A stretch of 64,000 nucleotides of DNA from NCBI RefSeq assembly GCF_032362555.1, contig NC_083524.1, positions 7,426,001 to 7,490,000 on the forward strand. The letters are read 5' to 3'. The notes beneath the pieces were generated by a model. The model searched no databases and was not told the origin of the DNA. It was given only the letters and a program-made list of their open reading frames with translations. Numbering within the stretch: the stretch's first letter is position 1; every line of letters starts with the position of its first letter. Position numbers and translations under genes: made by a program. The stretch comes from Amyelois transitella (taxonomy: Eukaryota; Arthropoda; Insecta; Lepidoptera; Pyralidae). Of this stretch, positions 42,939 through 52,979 are shown one piece after another.

Positions 42939-45900
42939 ATGGCATTGGCAAAGGGCCTGAGGCCACTTCAGGTGGTGTCTGCGATATTGTTCGTGAGGAT
43001 CCTGTCAGTTTTCCTGGTACGGACGTGGTATGTGCCAGATGAATACTGGCAGACATTGGAAGTGGCCCACAAGCATGCCTTTGGATATGGAGCCCTGACT
43101 TGGGAGTGGCAGAAAGGCATACGAAGCTACTTGTATCCCAGCTTGGTAGCTGTGCTGTACTACATACTGAAATTGACTGGACTGGATTACCCAGAAGCTG
43201 TGGTTTGTTATCAAATATTCTTATCAGTAAATTATAAACAATTTTGTTGTGTCATGTAATGTACTTACATGACTTTCAAAACTAAGTTTGAAGAGACACT
43301 TATTTAAATAAATATTGAATGATGATCAAATTTTAAATAAATACCTATCTCACCAGATTGTTGATAAACTAAAATATTTCAGATTTTCCTGCCCCGGATC
43401 TTACAAGCTATCATCAGTACCATTGCCGACTACAGCTTCTACAAGTGGACAGGCCGCAAATGGGCATTATTCCTAGTACTTACATCTTGGTTCTGGTTCT
43501 ATACTTCCGGGAGGACACTGCTGCAGACCTTAGAAACCTGTTTAGTTGCCATTGGACTGTCTAAATTCCCATTCAAGGGTGGCAAGACAGGATATTATGA
43601 CAAGGGTTTGTAAAAGATTATTTTTTATTGTATTTTTGTAAACATGAGCATGTGTAAATCTAGGATTGCAGTTTGTTACCTAAATGAAATGTTGGTCTTA
43701 AATAACAGAATTTTTTAGGAATGGTCCAATGACCATTCCTGTGTCTATTGAATATTTACTTTGACGTGTACCAGGTAATATAATCCATTTAAAATTGATT
43801 GATCACATGTAGATCTGCCTATATTCTCAAACTAAAAAACACATGTTAAATTAAATAAAATGGGCTTTCCTGTCCCTGTAGCATGGCATGCGCGGTGTTA
43901 CACTTTTTATTATGACGTGAAACAGTGAACTTTGCGTGTTCCCCGTTGTACTCACCACCCACGATGCTTTACAGTAAGCCAGTTCACAGCAACTCTTATT
44001 TAAAACTGATTTCTTCAACAGAAAGCAGTGCCTGGGTCTGGCTGGCTTGCATATCCGTGTTTGTGCGACCAACATCTGCACCTCTCTGGGTAGTATTGGC
44101 TGCTTACAACTTGTACACTACCAACCAAGGACGATTGAGGCTTCTACTGCGCACTTATTTGCCTATTGGGTAATGAGAGATACAATAATTTTATTTCTAT
44201 ATTTGTTTTTTATTATTTTATTAAGGGATTATAAACATGGGATTCAGATTCCTAACAGCTGAACGTGGCTTGTCATTCAAGACTGTTGGCTCTGTCTACC
44301 CCACAAAGGTAAAGGGCGTGAATAAATTTTTAATGAATTTTTAAAATCAGTAAGGGAATAAATTAATAGGAAGACATTCAACTAGATTTTCGTACTTTTG
44401 ACGTTCCCTAGAAAGGATAACAGTAAAGTAACTTAACCAAATTAAGGAATCCAACATACAATTTGAATACTTATTTAATTTCAGATTATTGTGCAGCACC
44501 GCATTGGTGGCTCTCGACTCATTCTTCCACGGCAGCCTCATCGTGACCCCGTGGGAGTTCTTCCAGTACAATGTTTTGCAAGACGTTGCCTCGTTCTATG
44601 GACAACATCCGTGGTAAGATAAGTTATGATTTTGGGGTGTTTTTTATTAATTTAGATGATTGTTTCGTTTGTAATTATCTTAGATATTATTAGAATAAAT
44701 AAATAAGTATATATATGATGTATATATATATTAGTATGTTTATCTTTGTAGTTTATTATTGTTGCATGTTTAATTATGTAAGTATTAGTATGTATCTTTA
44801 GTTAAATATGTTAAACGATATTTATGCACACGCCATCACGCCATACCGCTCCAAAATTCATCTCTCCTCTCATGGGCCTACTGGAAGAGATGTCTTTTGA
44901 AATAAGTAACACCTTTGTACTAGAATTACTGTATTAAATGCTCCTGTATATAATTTTGTGTTCATAAATAACAAACATACATATGGCCACGTCTATATCC
45001 CTTGCAGGGTAGACAGAGCCAACAGTCTTGAAAAGACTGCATGGCCACATTTAGCTATTTAATTTATTATTTAATGATAGGATTGAGATTCAAATAGTGA
45101 CAGGTTGCTAGCCCATCGCCTAAAAAGAATTCCAAGTTTGTAAGCCTATCCCTTAGTCGCCTTTTACGACATCCATAGGAACGAGATGGAGTGGTCCTAT
45201 TCTTTTTTGTATTGGTGCCGGGAACCTTACGGCACTAAAAATACATACATACATACATAACATCACAGTAGTAGGCAGAGACTACCTCTTTTCACTTGCC
45301 ACGATCTTTGCATACTTCCTTCGCTTCATTCACACTCATAACTAAAAATACATAAATAAATAAAAAAGTTAATGTTTCTCTCCTCCCCTTTTAATTCACA
45401 GGTATTGGTACCTAACTCAAGGCTTGCCCGCCGTTCTGGGAGTGAATATAGTTCCGGTTCTCGCCGCTGTCGGGGCGGTGGCGCGGCGGCCGAGGGAAAA
45501 TGTCACCGGAGTGTTATTGCTGGCTGCCGCTGTACTGCACGTCGCACTTTATAGGTACACGCATACACATAATCACGTCTATATCCGTTGCGGAGTAGAC
45601 AGAGCCAACAGTCTTCAAAAGACTGATAGGCCACGTTCAGCTGTTTGGCTTTATGATGGAATTGAGATTCAAATAGTGACAGGTTGCTAGCCCATCGCCT
45701 AAAAGGAGAATCCCAAGTTTATAAGCCTATCCCTTGGTCGCCTTTAACGACATCCGTGGGAACGAGATGGAGTGGTCCTATTCTTTTTTTTATTGGTGCT
45801 CGAACCACACGGCACGGCTTTATAGGTAACTTTATATTAAAAACTGTAAGGTCGTATGATGGGATGCATAAACGTGTGCGCAGCGAACGCCATCTCGACT

Positions 45901-48900
45901 GTACCGGCGCGCGAGTCGCGGAGGAGGCGCTTAGCCGCGGGTACTGCCTCTGAAATCTATGAGCAATCAAGATGTTAAGTCTGTAAATGTTTGTTGTTAT
46001 TTTAGCCCAAAAACGAGTTGAAAGCATGATTTTCTTTATCGGGAGGCAAGAAGATATGATTATTTTAGCTTTGAATGTTTCGTCGAAAATAAGTAGTATG
46101 CTGTCGACGAATCGTTGAAAGATGAAAATTTCTATCGACTAAACGCTCGAAGACGAAAAGTTACGCTCTCAAACTCTTCAAAGCGTCAACGGAGAACAGT
46201 TTTAGACTCTACAAATTTTGGTAAGAAAGAGTAATCCTACTTTATTTTGTTGTTTCAGTCTGGTGCCCCACAAGGAGTTCCGTTTTGTCCTGCCGTTGCT
46301 GCCAATACTATTGTACCTCGCTCAGGATGTGATCGCTCCGTGGAGCAGGAAAGCTAAGAGGTTTGTATGAGCTTTGAATAACTTTCGACAAGATAGATAG
46401 ATAAATTATTTTTAAACTTTCAAGATGCATTATGCTGATACAGGTATTTAACGAGCAAATAACGTACCTATATTTTATCTCGGACGTTTCGAATCATGTT
46501 ACCTACAATGATCAATGGTCACGGAATGACGGGTACGTTTCATGCCCGTTTAATACCTGTATTTTTAAAAAATAATTGTTGTTGTAAAAAAATCAGGCAT
46601 ACAATAATATGAAGTACAAAGGCGGAGTTATCGCAATGCAATCTCAACCTTAAGCAAAGTAAAAAATACTCAATAAAGCAAACATTTTCAAAAGTTACAA
46701 ACTTTTTTAGGCGATGGGCTAGCAACCTGTCACTATTTGAATCTCATTTCTATCATTAAGAAAAATAGCTGAGCGTGGCTTATCAGTCTTTTCAAGACTG
46801 TTGGCTCTGTCTACCCCACAAGGGATATAGACGTGACCATATGTATGTATGTTTGTATAAAGCAAAGTGGGTACTTTGCTCGGTCTACCAGAGATGGCGC
46901 TAATATAGTTTCTTAAAACGCGGTTTTTAAAATGTTTATATATCTTGGGAACCGAGCTTTTCTCGAACCTAGGACCTTGATAAATCGATTCCTTGAGCCG
47001 AAGAGCCCCTAATCTGTAACTTTCATGAAAATCGTTGGAGCCGTGTCCGAGATCCTGATTATATATATACAAGAATTGCTAGTTTAAATATATTAGAATA
47101 TATTACTCGCAGATGGCAGTTGTACCTGGTGTCCGGATTCATCCTCCTTGGCAATGCTGCCCCGGCTGTTTACTTTGGCAACATTCACCAAGCGGGCTCG
47201 CTGTCCGTGATGCCGCTCCTGAGGGAGTCGCTGCCCCACAACCGGAGCTCCATAGCATTCCTGATGCCGTGCCACTCTACACCGCTGTACAGGTAACAAG
47301 GAGGCTCACTGTCTATGATTCTAATGCTCGGTTTAATTTTTTCTTACGGGTCATATTACACAGATTGAGTTAGCCTCGAAGTAAGTTAGAGACTTGTGTT
47401 ACGAGATACTAACTCCACGATAAGTACTTTTTTATTTCATAATAAATACTTATATAGAAAAACATCCAAGACCAGATCCAGGCCAATCAGAAAAGTTCTT
47501 TCTCATCATGCCCTGGCCGGGATTCGAACTCGGGATCGCTGGTGTCACAGACAAGCGTACTACCGCTGCGCCACAAAGGCAGTCTTGTTTTTTGTCTTTT
47601 GAGGTCTCTAAATTTTATGTACAGAAATTTTGTTATAAGTAATGAAGTGGTTTCTGGAGCTTTAGAATAAAACATTTCCATATCTTTCCTATGGATGACT
47701 TTCATGAAAAGCCGGCCAAAGGAAAGGCTTATAATCGGTTCAAATCCCGGCAAGGGCATGATGAGAAACGAACTTTTTCTGTTTGGTCGGGTCTTGGGTG
47801 TTTTTTTTGTATAAGTAGATATTAATTATAAACGATAGTATCGTTGATTCAGTATCTCGTAACATAAGTATTTTATTACTGGATGTATTTTGCATATATA
47901 CTTTACGGTCATGAGCTAGCAACCTGTCACTATTTGAATCTCAATTCCATCATCAAGCCAAAATGCTGAACGTGGCCTATTAGTCTTTTCAAGACTGTTG
48001 TCTCTGTGTACCCCGCAAGGGATATATATACGTGACTATATGTATGTATGTATTCTTTTTTCATAGACGGCCTCTGTGGCGCAGCGGTAGTACGCTTGTC
48101 TGTGTCACCGGAGGTCCCGGGTTCGAATCCCTGCCAGGGCATGATGAGAAAAGAACTTTCTCTGATTGGCCTGGGTCTTTGATGTTTATCTATATAAGTA
48201 TTTATTATAAAATAAAGTATCGTTGAGTTAGTATCTCGTAACACAAGTCTCGAACTTACTTCGAGGCTAACTCAATCTGTGTAATTTGCCCTTTATATAT
48301 TTATTTATTTATTCCAGTCACCTCCATGTAAATGTAACGACCCGTTACCTGAACTGCGACCCCCCGAAGCCGGGACAGACCTACGAGAGCGAAGCCTTCT
48401 TCAACAACCCCGCCAGCTGGTGGAGGAAGGAGTACTCCACCAGGCAGACACCCACCCTGGTGGTCCTGTTTGATAAGCTGAAGGGACGGGTGGAAAATCT
48501 GCTTAGTGGCTACAAGTTGGTACACGAAGTGCCTCACACTCAGGTCAGTTCAATATTTGAATGAGTATGTGTTCTGGTTTAAGAAGGGTTCTACCAGGCA
48601 GACCTTAAATCGGCGGTTCTGATTGATATATCACAGAGATGGCTTGAGGAACTGCTAGAAATTGGGTTACGTGTTTTTTATGTATGTTTTAAGTGTAGTG
48701 TGAAGGCAAAACTCCAAGAAATTACTGAATGTCATGTCGCAGGGACAGCAGACAGTAAAGCTAAAGCAATATATTATCTTGTTTAAAATCATTTTTATAT
48801 TATAAGAAGATTATCACCACACCTAAAAAAGTAATTTAAAAAGTTGGATATAATGTCTGTCTACCAAAACTTATCTTAAAATTGCATCACATGTTGGAAA

Positions 48901-49054
48901 AGAGGCGTCATTTTCATGTATGTATATTGGTCAAGTATTCATAACTCCTCTTCTCTTCCAGTTCCCAGAAGGCGAGGTCGGGGAGAACATACTAGTGTAC
49001 CAGAAAGTGGAGAGGGACGCCCAGCCCAAGACAGCTTCCGACGAGGTCGTCTAA
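42939..49054 (+). CDS. PIGB: PIG-B, GPI mannosyltransferase 3 homologue, complete, 9 exons, 505 aa
   Basis: PIG-B adds the third mannose, from dolichol-phosphate-mannose, to the GPI anchor precursor in the ER lumen (glycosyltransferase family GT22). Exons: 42939-43202, 43383-43605, 44022-44169, 44485-44613, 45402-45554, 46259-46360, 47113-47292, 48318-48543, 48962-49054. Phases match and total 506 codons with TAA. The catalytic-loop motif VPDEYWQ is at residues 32-38, followed by LTWEWQKGIRSYLYP. Other family blocks seen are FYGQHPWYWYLTQGLP, HKEFRFVLPLLP, MPCHSTPLY and FFNNPASWWRKEY. Many hydrophobic segments fit a polytopic ER protein. The human protein is 554 aa. The ATG is preceded by a clean AG acceptor at 42930. 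A TS-SINE sits exactly at the exon 5 donor and a tRNA-SINE tail abuts the exon 8 acceptor; the coding sequence itself is intact. Confidence 0.95.
44225..44324 (+). mobile_element. TS-SINE, 3' fragment
   Basis: cagctgaacgtggcttgtca and gactgttggctctgtctacc in PIGB intron 3. Confidence 0.65.
44972..45233 (-). mobile_element. TS-SINE in PIGB intron 4
   Basis: Full-length antisense copy (acatatggccacgtctatat to gggaaccttacggcac). No clear TSD, probably because a LINE tail inserted at its 5' edge. Confidence 0.83.
45248..45340 (-). mobile_element. Short LINE tail fragment in PIGB intron 4
   Basis: Antisense copy of the LINE end (tagtaggcagagactacctc) with a 14-bp TSD actaaaaatacata at 45234-45247 and 45341-45354. 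It sits directly beside the 5' end of the TS-SINE at 44972-45233. Confidence 0.82.
45558..45817 (-). mobile_element. TS-SINE inserted at the PIGB exon 5 splice donor
   Basis: Exact 11-bp TSD ctttataggta at 45547-45557 and 45818-45828. The TSD spans the exon/intron boundary CTTTATAG|GTA, so the donor site now exists twice, 271 bp apart. Confidence 0.92.
46440..46562. mobile_element. Palindromic MITE, most complete copy
   Basis: Both termini remain: acaggtatttaacgagca and tgcccgtttaatacctgta form terminal inverted repeats of about 19 bp with two mismatches. 123 bp, in PIGB intron 6. Confidence 0.75.
46683..46856 (+). mobile_element. TS-SINE, 5'-truncated
   Basis: TSD ataaagcaaa at 46673-46682 and 46857-46866; body starts near gcgatgggctagcaacctgt. 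PIGB intron 6. Confidence 0.85.
47341..47584 (-). mobile_element. tRNA-derived SINE in PIGB intron 7
   Basis: Full-length antisense copy with a good B box (gggattcgaactcggg on the plus strand). Confidence 0.83.
47736..47870 (+). mobile_element. tRNA-derived SINE, truncated at both ends
   Basis: Starts in the B box (ggttcaaatcccggcaaggg) and ends at ctcgtaacataagta. Confidence 0.75.
47888..48050 (+). mobile_element. TS-SINE, 3' part
   Basis: gagctagcaacctgtcacta to gtgactatatgtatgtatgt, 15 bp before the tRNA-SINE at 48066. Confidence 0.78.
48066..48312 (+). mobile_element. tRNA-derived SINE abutting the PIGB exon 8 acceptor
   Basis: Full-length with intact A box (tggcgcagcggt) and B box. 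Its (TTTA)n tail ends 5 bp before the exon 8 start at 48318. Confidence 0.88.
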
Positions 49055-52000
49055 TGCCAGTGATGTTAGTAAATTATACAGGCCACAGCACATTAATTCT
49101 GAAAAAAGACAATAGTAGATATGGTTCTGGTCTATGCTTTAGTTAATTACCATGACAAATCACCTAGGTGTGTTTGGGTCATTGCAACAGGAGAGCTCAC
49201 AGTATCAACAGAATATTGCACAGCGCCATCTACTTTCTCTTTCACTCATAGGTAGATAGCACGGGGTAGACAAAGATACTTAGTGAAGTGATTATACACC
49301 CATACAAGAACGACAACGTCGTAAGACTTCGTTCATTATTACTCAATCCGGGGAGCTAACGACGCAACCGGGAACACAATTGGATGATGATAAGAACTAA
49401 TTGTCAAAAAGTCTACTGAGATCTATCAATACACTATTGCTCCATTATTTTGCAGAATTGATGCCATTCACTCCCGCCGTGTAAATCGTGCGTGGTTTCT
49501 CGTGCTGTTGTTTGTACTGACCATTTTCCTTAAACGCCTCCATTTGTCTTTGGAATGCTAGCGTCAGGTTGGCATTGGTTCTTAATTAAAAAAAAAAATC
49601 TTTTGAATTGCCAGTTTTTATTTTTTAAAAAAGGTTAACTTTTTTGATAAGACGTGGACCCCTTATAAAGTTTGTTATGCTATGACGAGGAATTACTAAA
49701 ATTAGATTTCGACAAAAACATGCTTGTCACAAATCTAGTTTTTTATTAACTTCCTCTATTTATATTTTAGATTCCGCTAAAATATGCGTTAGCGTTCCAA
49801 ATATTTGATCCATATAAACTATGCCAAATAAGGCTTCCATTAAATTAAGATTTGACGCGAACAAGACAGTGAAGTATTTTTACAATAGCGATGGAAAACT
49901 ATTGATAGATAAATGCCAATATAATTTAGATAAGTGTAAACTTACTCTGACTCTGCAAAGAGTTATAAATCAAACGATACTAATAACAATAAAATAGTAT
50001 AGTATATTCTTGACGTTTCGTCAAAAAGTATACTGCATTATACTTTCAATAGTTGATGTTTCGGCAAAATATTTCTTTCGACAAAATGAATATTTCATTT
50101 TGTTATTACTTACCGACTATCAGACTATGCAGCATTTCATGATAACTTTTAAACAACTCTAGATTTAAGGTTCGACGCAACGGGATATTCGCCCCGTTGA
50201 AAATGTGTTCGGTAAAGTAAATTTACATTTTTGAAATGTATTTATAATTATATCGACTATATTTGTATGGTGTATCATATTTTGTGAGCAATACGTCCTT
50301 GTATACTATTGTGACAGTTTATAAAAATTAAAAAAAAAAACAGTATTTTAAGAATTCTAAATTAGTTTTTTTTTAATACGCTAAAGCTCTTTATTAATAA
50401 GAATCTGCTCGACACTTGTATTAACGGATTTTTGCAATTATTAATTAACAATAAAATAAAATGCGAGTGTATTGATACTTAAAGTCCAAGACGTAAAGTG
50501 CAATATCCATTATCTTCCCATGTCTCTTATGTAGATAGAAATAATATAAATATTGTCTACATGTGTACAAGGACCAAAATGGTTGTATCTTGTATGTACG
50601 TAATTGCGCGTGTTAAAAATATTTGTTTATAGTCTTATCGCTTTTTGACCAGCGTTTCTTGACCTCTTCTTGTACAGGATTTTATAAATAAAACAAGATA
50701 AACATCTAAAACATTGATGACATTTATTTTCAAAATTGGATACAAGGTATCACTTATTGACGTAAGATCATTTAAATCTATAACTACTACCTCTTCCAAA
50801 GCGCATGTGTAGAAGAAGCAGCATGACCACTGCGTATATAGATTAAATTTTCTTAACAAGACTTTATGATAAAAGTTACTCAAAATTCTAAAACGAGACC
50901 AAGAAACGTTGGCAACAAATTTTCTTTGCTGTAAATCCATGACTGAGCTTCTATTAGCGAGTACAAACTTTTTTTAATAGTGCACACTTGCCAAAGTTAG
51001 TATTTATGAAGACTAACAATAACTAATGTGTCACGTGTCTATTACCCAACTGAGAAGAGGAGGGTATTGTTTTTCAACTACTATCCTATTGCTACCACCG
51101 AAAATGTAATAAAAATTAGTAATTTTTTGACAAGTTCCAGTTTGAAAGCAGAGTTGGAACAAATTGACCTATGAGATTGTTATTGAGAATTTTTTTTTTA
51201 AATCTTTATATAATTTAACTGTTTTTTTTTTTCATATAAGCGATGAATAATGTTTGAACTATTATAATTTAACCAAGATTGACACAGATTGACGTAGGTA
51301 TAATATATTCATTTACAAACACTGCGACTATGTTTGCTATTGGTCAATTTGTTCTGTGCCTGCGCTTTTAATGGCTAGTCCTGGTGTAATTAGTTTTGTA
51401 AGCGTTCTTTGTCTAGAAATATGCTGCAAGTAATCTGCCAAATAATTATCTACAAAGAAATCCGTACTTGTTTTTAATAACTACTTCAAAGAAAAACAAA
51501 GTGAGAATAAATCATATTGTTTTATCTTCACAACATAAATTTTATTTACAACATATGCAAACGCTTATAAAACTATGAAATTATAATATGATTTTATATA
51601 ATTGTTTTGTGAACTTCAATGAATGAATATTGATATATTTCTGAATACAGTACCTCAATCGACTTAGATAATTAGAAATTATAATTTATCTATATTTGCA
51701 ATAAAATTTACTTATTATTTTTAATGCAATCTTTGTCGTAAGTATGTAGGCTATTTTTTTTAAGATAAGGAAATCTATTGCCTTGCTCAAAATGTAAAGA
51801 CAAATATTTAAGATCTCTGTGAAATGTCTTTGTAATATCTAATTTTTATATATTTAGAGGGCATTGAACAAAAGAAGACAAAGACTTGTTTCAGTGTTTC
51901 GGTGCCCGCTCGCCATCAGGTGGGCCTTATGCATGTTCGACGATTTTATGTGAAAAAATACAAAAATATGGATTTTTACATAGAACAACTCTTCATAAGT

Positions 52001-52813
52001 TCAATGTCCTCATTAAAATGCGTAGTTAGCGAGTTATATATTTTTTTTTTATTTTGAATGATCAATAACAGTTATTACATAAGTAAAATTTTATACAATT
52101 TGTATGTATTTTTGATGGCAAAGATATTTTTAACTACTTATGTTTGAGACTTAGAAGTATTGTAAATAAGCTCTTAAACGAATGTCGTAAGGTTTACAAT
52201 TCAATATAATAGAAAGGTTTACTCGCGCGTTTTATAAATTTGTGAGCATTTTTAGGTAAATAGTTATGTTGTTTTTTTTTTTGATAAGTTAAATGAAAAT
52301 GTCTTCTATAGAAATGTAAAGTGTGAATTTTAATAAAGATTTTATTTTTAAATACGACAATATTTTGTTGGCTTTTGTCTTGCATGTTATAAGTAATGTA
52401 AAAAGCAACAGTAGGGTAATGTTTAGTGCTTTTCTTTAGTAAATCTCCGAGATCTAACTCAGGTTAGGATGGACATGTAAATGAATATAAATACTAGGAC
52501 TCCAGTCGAAATCAGATCGAAATCTAACATTTAAATTTTCAGTTACAAACAGGATGTCAAAGAATGTCATTCTTATCAATAAATCTGTAAATAAAAACAT
52601 AGCAACCCTGAGTGTATGTCCAGGGTCTTACTATGAAACTGCTTCTACTTTCGTACGCAGTTGCGTGTCCACTTTTCAATGACATGTGGGATTTGCATAT
52701 TTATATCGTGCCTCTCTGAGGCTAACTTAAAGAGAGAAGGAGAAGACAAGACCTTGCTAACTCAACTTGCCTTCGTAAATTGACGCACTGATGAATAACT
52801 ATATATAAATAAT
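49055..52813. other. PIGB 3'UTR and intergenic region
   Basis: AT-rich sequence with T/A homopolymers and one gacgtca-family copy. A clear PIGB polyadenylation site was not fixed. The region ends at a MITE and the LINE at 52980. No protein-like ORF seen. Confidence 0.55.
50710..50832 (-). repeat. gacgtca-family repeat
   Basis: Antisense copy (ccaaagcgcatgtgtagaag) between PIGB and the LINE. Its minus-strand translation FFYTCALEEVV resembles that of the copy at 20044. Confidence 0.52.
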
Positions 52814-52950
52814 ACAGGTATTAAACGCGCACGTAACGTATCTTTATTTTTTCTCGGACTTTTCTCGAGTTGCTCGGTGACTACGGATCATTTTAGCATA
52901 ATTCGAAACGTCCGAGATATAATGAATGTTAGTTGCGAATTTAACACATG
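52814..52950. mobile_element. Palindromic MITE
   Basis: acaggtattaaacgcgcacg, then a core with tgctcggtgactacggatca and cgaaacgtccgagata. It ends just before the LINE at 52980. Confidence 0.68.
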
Positions 52951-52979
52951 TATGTATATATATAAATAGTATAATGTAA

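Noticed and set aside
45870..45955. GC-rich patch in PIGB intron 5 resembling an exon
   Set aside because: PIGB exon 5 joins exon 6 in frame without it, and its translation (RVAEEALSRGY) matches nothing in the family.
47113..47373. 86-codon ORF overlapping PIGB exon 7
   Set aside because: It is in the wrong frame; the PIGB frame (WQLYLVSGFILL) matches the family and joins its neighbours in phase.
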